Positions 53,998-62,645 of a stretch of 64,000 nucleotides of DNA are shown here, in pieces. Each line of letters opens with the position of its first letter. Position 1 is the first letter of the stretch. Below the pieces are notes generated by a model. That model was not told where the DNA came from and ran no database searches. It saw only the letters and a list, made by a program, of their open reading frames with translations. Made by a program: the position numbers and the translations under genes. The stretch is from contig NZ_PVTI01000001.1 of the NCBI RefSeq assembly GCF_003002895.1, positions 212,786 to 276,785 of the forward strand, in the 5' to 3' direction. This stretch comes from Knoellia remsis (GTDB taxonomy: Bacteria; Actinomycetota; Actinomycetes; Actinomycetales; Dermatophilaceae).

Positions 53998-54815
53998 CGA
54001 CCCGCGCACGCTTGCTCGGGAACGACCGTCGGTTCACCGGTGAGGGCGCCTTCTGGGACGGGGACGGGCTGCTCTGGGTCGACATCTGGGCCGGGCACGT
54101 GCTGCGCACCGATCGCTCCGGTCGCACCGAGATCCTCTGGGTGACGATGCCGCCAGTGGGGTTCGCCGTCGCCGTCGTCGATGGCCTCCTCGTGGGCGCG
54201 GGCCTCGACATCGTCCACGTCGGCGCCGGTGGCGCGCGGCGCGTCGTCGAGGTCACCGGCGCCGCGCCCGACTCGCGGCTCAACGACGGGGCGATCGACG
54301 CTGCCGGGCGCCTCTGGTTCGGGACGGTCACCCCGCGGGGGACCGACTCGAGCGTCTTCCGGTATGCCGCTGAGCGGCTCGACCTCGTGTGGTCCGGTCT
54401 CGAGGTGGCCAACGGGATGGACTGGTCGCCGGATGGAGAGGTGATGTACGTCGCCGACACCGGCACTGGTGTCGTGCATTGGGCGAGGCATGACCCGGCC
54501 ACGGGAGAGGTCGGGGCGCTCGAGGAATGGGCGGCGCGGGCACCGGGCGCTCCGGACGGGCTCTGCGTCGCCCCCGACGGTGGGCTGTGGCTGGCCGAGA
54601 TCTTCACCGGCTCGGTGGTCGAGCTGGTTGCTGGTGAGGTGCGCCGCACGGTCACGGTGGACTGTCCGCGGGTCACGAGCGTGGCGTGTGCGAGCGGTCC
54701 CGGTGATCCCCTCGAGCTGTGGATCACGACCGGGCGCAAGGACCTCACGCCGGAGCAGCTGCGGAAGCATCCCGAATCGGGGTCGCTGTTCGTGGCCCGC
54801 CCGGACGGGGCCTGA
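53994..54815 (+). CDS. SMP-30/gluconolactonase-family lactonase
   Basis: 273 residues, six-bladed propeller. Metal-binding residues are seen as Glu in GEGAFWDGDG, Asn in SRLNDGAID and ANGMDWSPDG, and Asp in APDGLCVAPDG. It should open a sugar lactone made by a sugar dehydrogenase such as the SDR encoded next to it on the other strand. Coupled to the ROK gene. Confidence 0.9.
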   Translation: MTTRARLLGNDRRFTGEGAFWDGDGLLWVDIWAGHVLRTDRSGRTEILWVTMPPVGFAVAVVDGLLVGAGLDIVHVGAGGARRVVEVTGAAPDSRLNDGAIDAAGRLWFGTVTPRGTDSSVFRYAAERLDLVWSGLEVANGMDWSPDGEVMYVADTGTGVVHWARHDPATGEVGALEEWAARAPGAPDGLCVAPDGGLWLAEIFTGSVVELVAGEVRRTVTVDCPRVTSVACASGPGDPLELWITTGRKDLTPEQLRKHPESGSLFVARPDGA

Positions 54816-54827
54816 CCTGACCAGGAC

Positions 54828-55637
54828 TCAGGCGTCGTAGGGTCCGAGTCCCGCCAGCTGGCCGCCGTCGACGGGCACGACCGCACCGTTGACGTGGCGT
54901 GCCCGGTCGTCGAGGAGGAACCGGACGACCTCGGCGACATCCTCCGGACGCCCCACGCGACCGAGCGGGTTCTCGGCCGCGCGCTGCGCGAGGTCCTGCT
55001 CGGAGGCGTGCCGCGCCGCGTTGCGCTCGACCGCGATGAACCCCGGCGCGACGACGTTGGTGCGTATCCCGTCCGGTCCGAGCTCGACGGCGAGTGACCG
55101 CGCGAGTGCCTCGAGCCCAGCCTTGGATGCTGAGTAGGCAGCCCCGCCCGTGCCGGCTACCTGCGCGTGCACCGACGAGATGAGGACGATCGCGGCGCCG
55201 AACGCGCCCGGCCCACGGGGCGCGCCAGGTCCCGCGGAGGCGCCGGTCGCGCTGGTCCCGGCCGTGTCGCCGCGACTCGACCGCACCGTCGTGGCGACCG
55301 CCCGAGCCCACAGGGCGGGCGCGACGAGGTTGACGTCGAGCGTGTCGCGCCAGCGCGTCTCGTCGAGCTCGAGCACCGACCACCAGGACTGCAACGCTGC
55401 CGACACGACGAGTCCGGTGAGAGGGCCACGGGCCGTCGCGGACGACATGGCCGCGCGCATGACGGCGGGGTTCGTCACGTCGCCGGCGACCCAGGTGGAC
55501 CGGCTGTCGTTGCAGAGGTCGCGAGGCGCGTCCTCGCGATCCACTCCGACGACGTTGACACCGTCGGCGGACAGGAGGTCGACGACGGCGCGGCCGATGC
55601 CACGAGCGGCGCCGGTGACGATGACGGATCTGCTCAC
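54828..55637 (-). CDS. Short-chain dehydrogenase/reductase
   Basis: 269 residues. Rossmann motif TGAARGIGRAV near residue 9, catalytic Ser before HAQVAG, Tyr168-x3-Lys172 in AAYSASKAG, and the terminal VPVDGGQLAG. Residues about 118-146 are a Gly/Ala/Pro-rich low-complexity insert absent from most SDRs. GTG 55637 gives a start right at the dinucleotide fold. Last gene of the minus-strand operon; probable sugar or sugar-acid dehydrogenase. Confidence 0.87.
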   Translation of the reverse strand: MSRSVIVTGAARGIGRAVVDLLSADGVNVVGVDREDAPRDLCNDSRSTWVAGDVTNPAVMRAAMSSATARGPLTGLVVSAALQSWWSVLELDETRWRDTLDVNLVAPALWARAVATTVRSSRGDTAGTSATGASAGPGAPRGPGAFGAAIVLISSVHAQVAGTGGAAYSASKAGLEALARSLAVELGPDGIRTNVVAPGFIAVERNAARHASEQDLAQRAAENPLGRVGRPEDVAEVVRFLLDDRARHVNGAVVPVDGGQLAGLGPYDA

Positions 55638-55650
55638 GGGGCCAGCATGC

Positions 55651-56814
55651 CTAGCGGAGCGAGTCCAGGCCAAGGCTCCCGGGATGGGCGACTCCGACCT
55701 CGGTGACACGACGCTGGTGGTGCTGCAGCACGTCCGCGTCCACGGCCACACCGAGGCCGGGGGCGTCAGTGGTCCTCGCCCGGCCCGAGGACTCCAGTGA
55801 CGGGTCGGTGAGCAGCTCCATCCGCCATGGCACCTCACCGAAGGCGCACTCGAGGATGCGGGCCGTCGGGAAGGCCGACGAGGCCGCGACCGAGTGTGCC
55901 GTCGCGACGGGCCCGGTGGGGTTGTGGATCGACACCTCGAGGCCTCGCTCCGCGGCGAGTCGTCCCAGCTCCACGGCGCGGCGGTCACCGCCGGAGTGCT
56001 TCACATCCGGCATGAACACGTCGAGTGCTCCTGACTCGATGGCGGTGACGACCTGGTCGGGGCGCGTGGCGAACTCGCCCGCGGCCTGGGGGATGTCGAG
56101 GATGTCCTTGGCGCGCTTGACCGAGTCGGCATCGTCGATGAATGCGATGTCCTCGATCCATCGCAGGTCGAGGTCGAGCACGCGGGACCGCACGGCCCGC
56201 AGCTCGTCGTGGCTGACGAAGTGGTGGGCGTCGAGCATGAGGTCGACGTCGCCGCCGATCTCCTCACGGACGGCCTCGACCAGACGGAGCCCGGTGTCGA
56301 CGCGACGGTCACCGACGAGGAAGTCGAACGGGGCACACTTGATCGCCGCGAAACCGGCCTGGACCGCATCGCGCGCGACCCGGGCGAACTCCCGTGGTGT
56401 GCGCTCGCGAACCCCACGGTTGATGTTGGCGTAGAGCGGGATCGACGACGGCCCGGTCGGGCCGCCGAGGTGCGCGGCCAGCGGGACGCCGGCCAGCTGC
56501 GCGTCGAGGTCGCACAGCGCCTGGTCGAGCCCGCCGAGCAGCGTGGAGTCGGCGGGCAGGGCGCGCGAGGCTCCCATCGCCAGGCCGGCTGCCGTGACCT
56601 CGGTGGCGAGTCGGGCCAGGGCGTCGCCGAGGCCGAGGCCGAGGTAGGCCGCGGTCAGCTCGTCCCACCGCGGCACGGCGATCTCGACGGCGTGCGCGTC
56701 CGAGGCCTCGCCCCAGCCGGTGCGGCCGTCGTCGAGGGTGACCTCGACGAAGACCCACGTCGTGCGCCACGTGACCGGGACGCGATGCATGGTGATGTCC
56801 ACGATGCTGCTCAT
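55651..56814 (-). CDS. Enolase-superfamily sugar-acid dehydratase or cycloisomerase
   Basis: 387 residues, mandelate racemase/muconate lactonising group. The capping domain is followed by the barrel with a lysine in KCAPFDF, metal ligands in DLMLDAHHF (Asp), RWIEDI (Glu) and AAGEFATRPDQ (Glu), and the acid/base region SIHNPTGPVAT. Family enzymes dehydrate aldonates to 2-keto-3-deoxy acids; one subgroup isomerises 3,6-anhydrogalactonate. ATG 56814 overlaps the DapA-like gene by 4 bp. Confidence 0.88.
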   Translation of the reverse strand: MSSIVDITMHRVPVTWRTTWVFVEVTLDDGRTGWGEASDAHAVEIAVPRWDELTAAYLGLGLGDALARLATEVTAAGLAMGASRALPADSTLLGGLDQALCDLDAQLAGVPLAAHLGGPTGPSSIPLYANINRGVRERTPREFARVARDAVQAGFAAIKCAPFDFLVGDRRVDTGLRLVEAVREEIGGDVDLMLDAHHFVSHDELRAVRSRVLDLDLRWIEDIAFIDDADSVKRAKDILDIPQAAGEFATRPDQVVTAIESGALDVFMPDVKHSGGDRRAVELGRLAAERGLEVSIHNPTGPVATAHSVAASSAFPTARILECAFGEVPWRMELLTDPSLESSGRARTTDAPGLGVAVDADVLQHHQRRVTEVGVAHPGSLGLDSLR

Positions 56815-57743
56815 CGGCGTGCCCCCACGGGAGCGAGGAGATCCGTGAACTCGTCGAGGAACGCCTCGACCGACGCGTGCAGGTCGGGCGTGAGCTGCGG
56901 TGCGGGAGAACGGCATACGGCCGTGTCGAGGAGACCACGACGGAAGGCGACCTCCTTCGCGACACTGATCATCAGCCCGGGCTCGGACTCCCACACGATG
57001 ATGTAGGGCAGCAGTCGCTGGTAGAGGTCGCGCGCCTCACCGCGGCGGCCGTCGTGCCAGGCGCGCAGGATCGCGGCGTAGACCTCAACGAACCCCGTCA
57101 CGGGCTGCACCCCCGAGGTGTCGTGGTCGAGCGCATCCATGAGGTGCAGCCCGGAACGGCCGACGAGCGCATCGAGGGGCGGGTCACCGTGCACGAGCGC
57201 GCCGATGAACGGCCCCGGACGGTCGACCTCGACCTTGACGCTGACGAGGTTCGGGTGCCGTCGCGCCCATTCCTGCAGCCGTGCGGGGCCGAGGCTCACG
57301 GTGGACACGTCGGAGGCGTGCTGGATCATCACTGGAGCCGGGGCGAGGTCGGCGAGCACCTCGTCGACGAAGTCCTCCACGGCACTCGCGGGCAGTGGCC
57401 AGAACCGCGGCGTCATGATGTTGACGAGGTCCGCACCCCACTCGAGCGCCTCGTGGGCGCGCCGTAGGACGGTCACGGTCGACTGGTCGGTGATGCTCAC
57501 GACGGCCAGGACGTCGTCGAGGTCACGGGTGCGGGTGACGAGCCGCTGGGTGAGCAGCGCGCGCTCGCTGTCGTCGAGGGTGTAGAACTCCGAGGCGATG
57601 CCGGGGAAGAAGACTCCGCCCACGCCGTGCGACAGGGTGTCGTCGACGAGCCGGTCGAAGCTCGTCAGGTCGATGCTCTGGTCGGCGTGGAAGGGCAGCT
57701 GGAGGACGGGGACGAGTCCGCGTGGGCTCCTACTTGTCGACAC
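56811..57743 (-). CDS. DapA/NAL-family lyase or dehydratase, atypical
   Basis: 310 residues, Schiff-base class I aldolase barrel. Lys170 in VSVKVEV is at the expected place. The usual G-T-T-G-E is GIASE here, and the YNxP motif with the proton-relay Tyr reads IQHAS (residues 140-144), so it is not a lysine-pathway DapA. More likely a keto-deoxy sugar acid lyase or dehydratase. GTG 57743; overlaps the permease gene by 14 bp. Confidence 0.82.
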   Translation of the reverse strand: MSTSRSPRGLVPVLQLPFHADQSIDLTSFDRLVDDTLSHGVGGVFFPGIASEFYTLDDSERALLTQRLVTRTRDLDDVLAVVSITDQSTVTVLRRAHEALEWGADLVNIMTPRFWPLPASAVEDFVDEVLADLAPAPVMIQHASDVSTVSLGPARLQEWARRHPNLVSVKVEVDRPGPFIGALVHGDPPLDALVGRSGLHLMDALDHDTSGVQPVTGFVEVYAAILRAWHDGRRGEARDLYQRLLPYIIVWESEPGLMISVAKEVAFRRGLLDTAVCRSPAPQLTPDLHASVEAFLDEFTDLLAPVGARR

Positions 57744-58653
57744 CGGCGGTCACTCCTTCGAGGATGCGTCCCGCCGTCCAGACGAAGACGGCGAGGATGG
57801 GCAGGGTCACGACCGCCACACCGGCGAAGAGCACACCCCAGCTGCTCTGGTTCTGCAGCGACCCGAACGTGTTGAGCAGGGTGGGGCCGAGAGTCGACTT
57901 GGCGGGGTCGTTGATGAGCACGAGGACGAGCAGGGTCTCGTTCCACGCCGTGATGAGGTTGAGCACGAACACCGTGCGCACGGCCGGCCCGGCGAGCGGC
58001 AGCATCACCTCGCGGAACGTCGTCCACCGGGATGCGCCGTCGATCGTCGCGGCCTCCTCGAGCTCGCTCGGCAGGCTGCGGAAGTAGCCCTCGAGCACGA
58101 AGACGCTGAACGGGATCTGCCACGCGACGGAGACCGCGACGACGAAGATCCGCTGGTCCCACCAGCCCGTCACCCAGTCGACCATGAGCGTGTCGAGCTG
58201 GGCGTTCATGACGACGTAGGGGACGAGGACGATCTGGTGCGGGATCGTCATACCGAGCGAGAAGAACACGAGCAGCCAGCCACCGGCCTTGCGGCCGGAC
58301 CGCGCGATTCCGTATGCCGCGGGGGCAGCGAACAGGACCGACGTCGCCGCGGTGGCCACGGCATACACGACGGTGTTCGCGAAGGCGCGGCCGAAGCCGG
58401 AGTCGGCCCAGGCGCGCGTGAAGTTCTCCCACGCGAGACGGCTCGGGGCCGAGAGGAAGTCGAAGACCTCGGAGTCCGTTTTGAGCGAGGTGACGAGGAC
58501 CCAGAGAAGCAGCAGGACGTTGAAGCCCACCCAGAGCCAGAGGACCGCCTTGGCACCGCCGGGCAGGAGGACGTCACCGAAGAAGCGGGATGCAGGCCCC
58601 GGGCCGGCACGGAAGTTCGCGGGCGGCCTTGGGGCAGTGGTGGTTTCGGCCAT
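57730..58653 (-). CDS. Sugar ABC transporter permease (MalG type)
   Basis: 307 residues, six membrane helices. The EAA loop is EEAATIDGASRWTTFREVMLPLAGP. The N-terminal 20 residues are Pro/Ala-rich. ATG 58653, 1 bp from the partner permease gene. No ATP-binding gene is in the cluster, so a shared MsiK/MalK-type ATPase is expected, as in other actinobacterial CUT1 systems. Confidence 0.93.
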   Translation of the reverse strand: MAETTTAPRPPANFRAGPGPASRFFGDVLLPGGAKAVLWLWVGFNVLLLLWVLVTSLKTDSEVFDFLSAPSRLAWENFTRAWADSGFGRAFANTVVYAVATAATSVLFAAPAAYGIARSGRKAGGWLLVFFSLGMTIPHQIVLVPYVVMNAQLDTLMVDWVTGWWDQRIFVVAVSVAWQIPFSVFVLEGYFRSLPSELEEAATIDGASRWTTFREVMLPLAGPAVRTVFVLNLITAWNETLLVLVLINDPAKSTLGPTLLNTFGSLQNQSSWGVLFAGVAVVTLPILAVFVWTAGRILEGVTAGVDK

Positions 58654-58654
58654 G

Positions 58655-59602
58655 TCAGTACTCCACCGGCTCGGAGCGCAGGAGCCGCCGCAGCAGGACG
58701 ACGAGGATGGTGACGAGGACGACGAACGCGACACCCAGCGCGGATCCGTAGCCGAAGTCCGGTCGGCCACCGAAGGGCGACATCGTGACGTACTGCTCGA
58801 CGGCGAAGGTGCGGGCGCTGTACGGCGGGGTGCCGCTGGCGCCGGTGAGGGTGTAGACGATGTCGAAGACCTTCATGAGCTGGATGAGGCAGAGGGTGAC
58901 GACGACGCCGAGGACGCCGCGTGACATCGGCAGGGTGACGTACCAGAGCCGTTGCCAAGCGGTGGCGCCGGCGAGGTCGGCGGACTCGTAGAGCGAGGCC
59001 GGGATGGAGTCGATCACGGCGAGGAGCAGCACGATCGCGAGCCCGGAGAGGGTCCACGTGACGGCAGCCATGACGCACTTGAAGACGAGGTCGGGGCCGA
59101 GCCAGGACTGGCGGAGTGAGTCCAGCCCGAGGGAGGACAGGCTGACGTTGAGCAGCCCCTGCGGGTCGAGGAGGAAGCCGAACGCGACACCGATCGCGAT
59201 GGGGGAGATGAGGTATGGCACGAAGACGACGACCCGGACGATGCGCCGGCCGCGCATGCGCTGCAGCACGAGCATCGCGATGAGGGTGACGATCCCGATG
59301 CCGACGAGGCCGACGACCATGAGCAGCAGGGTGTTGAGCAGCACGGTGTGCATCCCCGAGTCGGCGAGCATGCGGCGGTAGTTCGCCAGCCCGGCGAAGG
59401 TCATCGGAGACCCGAGGCCCTCCCAGCGCATGAAGCTGACATACACGCCGAAGAGAGCCGGCCCGAGGTAGAGCACGACGTAGACAGCGAGCGCAGGCAG
59501 GACGAACGGCCACAGTGACGGCGCCGTCGACCGCACGGCGGCAGCGCCGGTTCGGGGCTGCGGCGCGCGGCGGCGTCGCAGCCCCGAGGGGAGGATGCTC
59601 AC
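58655..59602 (-). CDS. Sugar ABC transporter permease (MalF type)
   Basis: 315 residues, six membrane helices beginning LWPFVLPALAVYVVLYLGP. EAA loop: YESADLAGATAWQRLWYVTLPMSRG. GTG 59602 overlaps the binding-protein stop (GTGA). Pairs with the MalG-type permease. Confidence 0.93.
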   Translation of the reverse strand: MSILPSGLRRRRAPQPRTGAAAVRSTAPSLWPFVLPALAVYVVLYLGPALFGVYVSFMRWEGLGSPMTFAGLANYRRMLADSGMHTVLLNTLLLMVVGLVGIGIVTLIAMLVLQRMRGRRIVRVVVFVPYLISPIAIGVAFGFLLDPQGLLNVSLSSLGLDSLRQSWLGPDLVFKCVMAAVTWTLSGLAIVLLLAVIDSIPASLYESADLAGATAWQRLWYVTLPMSRGVLGVVVTLCLIQLMKVFDIVYTLTGASGTPPYSARTFAVEQYVTMSPFGGRPDFGYGSALGVAFVVLVTILVVLLRRLLRSEPVEY

Positions 59603-60900
59603 GAGTTGCGCCAGAAGGTGGCCGTCTCGGCCTTGCCGCGGCTGGCGAACTGTTCGGGGGTGACCTTGGCGTTCATGAGGTCGCTGATGAGCGGGGTCAT
59701 GACCTTGTCCCACCACTGTCCAACGGCGGGGGCGTTGTCGTCGGTGACGGTGACCTGCCCGGCCTCGTCGATGGCGGTGCGGAAGTCGGCGAGCCGCTCC
59801 GGGGGAGTGGCGGTGCTTTGCGCGGGGATGTTGTTGGCCTCGTCGGCGATGGCCTGCTGCACCTTCTCACCCTGGAGGTAGGCGAGGAGCTGCTGTGCTC
59901 CTTCGGTGTTCTTGGCCTTGTTGCTGATCGACCAGCCGAGGGCGCCCATCTGGACGAGCTCGTTGCCGGACCCGCCCTCGATCGTCGGGAACGCGAAGTA
60001 GCGGGCGTCGAAGCCGGGAGCCTGCATGGCACCGGTCTCGTCGGGGACCCAGCTGCCCTGGAGGAGGAAGGTCATTTCGTTCTTGGCCCAGGCGTTCTGG
60101 GCGGCCGGCGACTTCGAACCCTCGAACCCGGGCTGGAAGAGGCCGTCCTTGACGAGGCCCTGGACGAGCGCGGCGGCCTTCGTGACCTCGGGCTTGTCCC
60201 ACGCGGCGCCGGTCTTGTCGGCACCGAGCTCACGGAAGGCGCCGGCGCCGGCGAGGCGGAGGAGCGCCCACGAGAACCAGCGGGACGTCTGACGGGCCTG
60301 GGTGCCGTCGAGCGAGATCGCCGGCGTGCCGGCGGCCTTGGACTTCTGGGCTGCGGCGACGAACTCGTCCCAGGTCTTCGGGGGAGAGGAGGCGATGCCC
60401 GGGTTCTTGGCGGCGTTGAACCAGATGCCGTAGGCAAGGATCTCGTCCGCGATCATGCGCGGCACACCGTCGGGGTCGGACGTGACGGTCTTGAGGTTCT
60501 TGGAGATGCCGTCACCGACGTTCGCGCCTTCGGGCGTCTTGGCGTCGAGGACGGGTGTGACGTCGGTGAGGAAGTCGTAGTCGCCGATGCGGGAGGCGTC
60601 GGCGGGGAGGACGTCGGGTCCTTGTCCGGCGGGGACGGCCGTCTTGAGCGTGGCCCACACCTCTGGTCCGCGGAAGAGGGCCTCGACCTTGATCCCGGTG
60701 TCCTTGGTGAAGTCCTCGAAAGCCTTGGCGTAGACCTTCTGCTGCGAGGTGCCTTGGGCCCACGACGACCAGACGACCACGGGCTGGTCCTTGGCTGCGG
60801 AGTCCTGCGCGTCGTCGCCGACCTTGGCACCGCACCCCGTGAGTGCGGTGGCCGCGGCGACCGCGATCGTGAGTCCAACTGCTCTGCGTGCACGCACCAT
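59599..60900 (-). CDS. Sugar-binding lipoprotein of the ABC importer
   Basis: 433 residues, solute-binding family 1. Signal peptide with lipobox ALTGC, so anchored outside the membrane. VVVWSSWAQGTSQQKVYAKAFEDF and the GPEVWATLKTAVPAGQGPDVL region fit CUT1 binding proteins. AGGAG lies about 6 nt before ATG 60900. First gene of the six-gene operon down to 54828. Confidence 0.94.
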   Translation of the reverse strand: MVRARRAVGLTIAVAAATALTGCGAKVGDDAQDSAAKDQPVVVWSSWAQGTSQQKVYAKAFEDFTKDTGIKVEALFRGPEVWATLKTAVPAGQGPDVLPADASRIGDYDFLTDVTPVLDAKTPEGANVGDGISKNLKTVTSDPDGVPRMIADEILAYGIWFNAAKNPGIASSPPKTWDEFVAAAQKSKAAGTPAISLDGTQARQTSRWFSWALLRLAGAGAFRELGADKTGAAWDKPEVTKAAALVQGLVKDGLFQPGFEGSKSPAAQNAWAKNEMTFLLQGSWVPDETGAMQAPGFDARYFAFPTIEGGSGNELVQMGALGWSISNKAKNTEGAQQLLAYLQGEKVQQAIADEANNIPAQSTATPPERLADFRTAIDEAGQVTVTDDNAPAVGQWWDKVMTPLISDLMNAKVTPEQFASRGKAETATFWRNS

Positions 60901-61007
60901 TGCGGCTCCTGAGAAAGTGCTTTACTTGCTGACATGAAGAAAATAACTGGCGGGTGTGGGCAGCGCAAGGCCCTCGTCTGGGTGAGTTGCGGAGGAGGTC
61001 GGTCCGT
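60901..61007. promoter_or_regulatory. Divergent control region, importer operon / KDPG aldolase
   Basis: 107 bp between divergent starts. TGAAGAAAA at 60935-60943 is the reverse complement of the TTTTCTTCA half-site at the ROK promoter. On the minus strand TTATTT, 16 bp, TAAAGC could be the importer promoter, with the half-site between the elements. GGAGGAGG (60991-60998) serves the aldolase gene. Confidence 0.5.
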
Positions 61008-61664
61008 GTGGGCCCGGTCGTGACGTCCTCGCTGCTCGATCAGCTGGCCACGATGCCCGTCCTGGCGATCCTGCGGTCGGGCACGGGCGCCTATCTCGGT
61101 TCCGCCGCCGCTGCGCTGGTGGAGTGCGGGGTGACCTGTGTCGAGGTCACGGTCCCGACGCCCGGAAGTGCTGACGTCGTCGAGGACCTGTCTCGTATGC
61201 CGGGTGCGTACGTCGGGATGGGAACCGTGCGTTCGGTGTCCGACTTGGATACGGCGGTGGGTGCCGGTGCGCGATTCGTTGTGTCCCCACACACCGATGT
61301 CGACCTCATCCGGGCCGCGGTGGACCGGGGGCTGGAGGCTGTTCCCGGGGCGATGACGCCATCGGAGGTCGTGGCTGCGGTGGACGCGGGTGCGACGGCT
61401 GTGAAGCTCTTCCCGGCGAGCCATCTCGGACCTGGGTACCTGTCGGCGCTGCGGGCTCCGTTGCCGGACGTGCCGTTCATCGCGACCGGTGGCATCGGCC
61501 TCACCGACGTGGGCGAGTGGATCGCGGCCGGAGCGGTGGGATTCGGCGTCGGCTCGCCTCTGGTCGGCGACGCCATCGAGACCGGCGGTCTGGAGGCGTT
61601 GCGGAGTCGTGCCCGCGCCTGGGTCGACGGCACTCGAGCGAGCGTGCCGCAGGACGAGTCGTGA
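61008..61664 (+). CDS. KDPG/KHG aldolase
   Basis: 218 residues, class I aldolase cutting 2-keto-3-deoxy-6-phospho-sugar acids to pyruvate and glyceraldehyde 3-phosphate. Glu46 in CVEVTVPTPG and the Schiff-base Lys133 in AVKLFPASHLGPGYL are in place. GTG 61008 stands 9 nt from GGAGGAGG and is preferred over GTG 61020. Coupled to the kinase gene. Confidence 0.92.
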   Translation: MGPVVTSSLLDQLATMPVLAILRSGTGAYLGSAAAALVECGVTCVEVTVPTPGSADVVEDLSRMPGAYVGMGTVRSVSDLDTAVGAGARFVVSPHTDVDLIRAAVDRGLEAVPGAMTPSEVVAAVDAGATAVKLFPASHLGPGYLSALRAPLPDVPFIATGGIGLTDVGEWIAAGAVGFGVGSPLVGDAIETGGLEALRSRARAWVDGTRASVPQDES

Positions 61665-62635
61665 GCGGCGGGGTGGGAGAGTCGTCGACGGTGAACCGCG
61701 AGAGAGGGCGCACGATCACCGTCGGCGAGACGATGGCGACGGCGTCAGCGACCCGGCCCGGACCGCTGCGGCATGCGGGCCTGCTCGAGCTGTCCACGGC
61801 CGGAGCGGAGTCGACCGTGGCCATCGGGCTGACCCGCCTCGGACACGACTGCACCTATCTCACCCGCGTCGGGGACGACGAGCTGGGGCGCCTCGTCGTC
61901 ACGACCCTGCGCGGTGAGGGCCTGGATCTCGTCGCCCGGGTGGACGAGTCGCGCCGGACCGGACTCATGCTGCGTGAACAGCGCACGAGCGGAAGGGTGC
62001 GCGGCGAGTACTGGCGCGCCGGTTCGGCTGCTTCCGCGCTGTCGACCGGAGATGTCGACGCTCTCGACTTCGACGGTGTCTCGCTCGTCCACGTCACCGG
62101 CATCACGCTTGCCCTGTCGCCATCCTGCGCTGGGGCCGTGGAGCGACTCGTCGCCCGTGCCCGTGAGGTGAACGCGACGGTCTCGCTCGACGTCAACCAC
62201 CGCGACGGTCTCTGGTCGCGCGCTGACGCGGCCACCGCGCTCTCGAGGGTGGTGGCGTCGTGCGACATCGTCTTCGCCTCGGCCGACGAGGTCGAGCTGC
62301 TCGGCGTGACCACGGCGGAGGAGCTGCTCGAGCAGGGGCCCTCGGTTGTCGCTGTCACCGATGGCGGTGGTGTCGCGACGGTGACGACGGCTGCGGGCAC
62401 TGTCGAGGCCACCCCGCCGGCTGTCACGCTGGTCGACCCGCTCGGTGCCGGAGACGCCTTCGTCGTCGGCTACCTGTCCGGACACCTGGACGGGTTGGCC
62501 GTCGAGGATGCGTTGGCGCGAGCGGTCTCGGTCGCGGCGGTCGGGGTCTCGACGCGCGGTGACTGGGAGGGGCTGCCACGTCGTGATGAGCTACGTCCGG
62601 GGTCCCGGGGGAGGTTGACCGCTGATGAACCGTGA
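61661..62635 (+). CDS. PfkB-family 2-keto-3-deoxygluconate-type kinase
   Basis: 324 residues, ribokinase fold. N-terminal TVGETMATASATRPGPLR and STAGAESTVAIGLTRLG; PfkB signature DPLGAGDAFVVGYLSG with catalytic Asp265. With the aldolase it forms the KDG-to-KDPG-to-pyruvate step. GTG 61661 overlaps the aldolase stop; GTG 61691 is possible. Confidence 0.9.
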   Translation: MSGGVGESSTVNRERGRTITVGETMATASATRPGPLRHAGLLELSTAGAESTVAIGLTRLGHDCTYLTRVGDDELGRLVVTTLRGEGLDLVARVDESRRTGLMLREQRTSGRVRGEYWRAGSAASALSTGDVDALDFDGVSLVHVTGITLALSPSCAGAVERLVARAREVNATVSLDVNHRDGLWSRADAATALSRVVASCDIVFASADEVELLGVTTAEELLEQGPSVVAVTDGGGVATVTTAAGTVEATPPAVTLVDPLGAGDAFVVGYLSGHLDGLAVEDALARAVSVAAVGVSTRGDWEGLPRRDELRPGSRGRLTADEP

Positions 62636-62645
62636 GGTTCCTCGT

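Noticed and set aside
51609..54770. 1,053-codon minus-strand open frame opposite LacI, ROK and SMP-30 genes
   Set aside because: Same antisense effect; no conserved motif, while the plus strand holds three recognisable genes.
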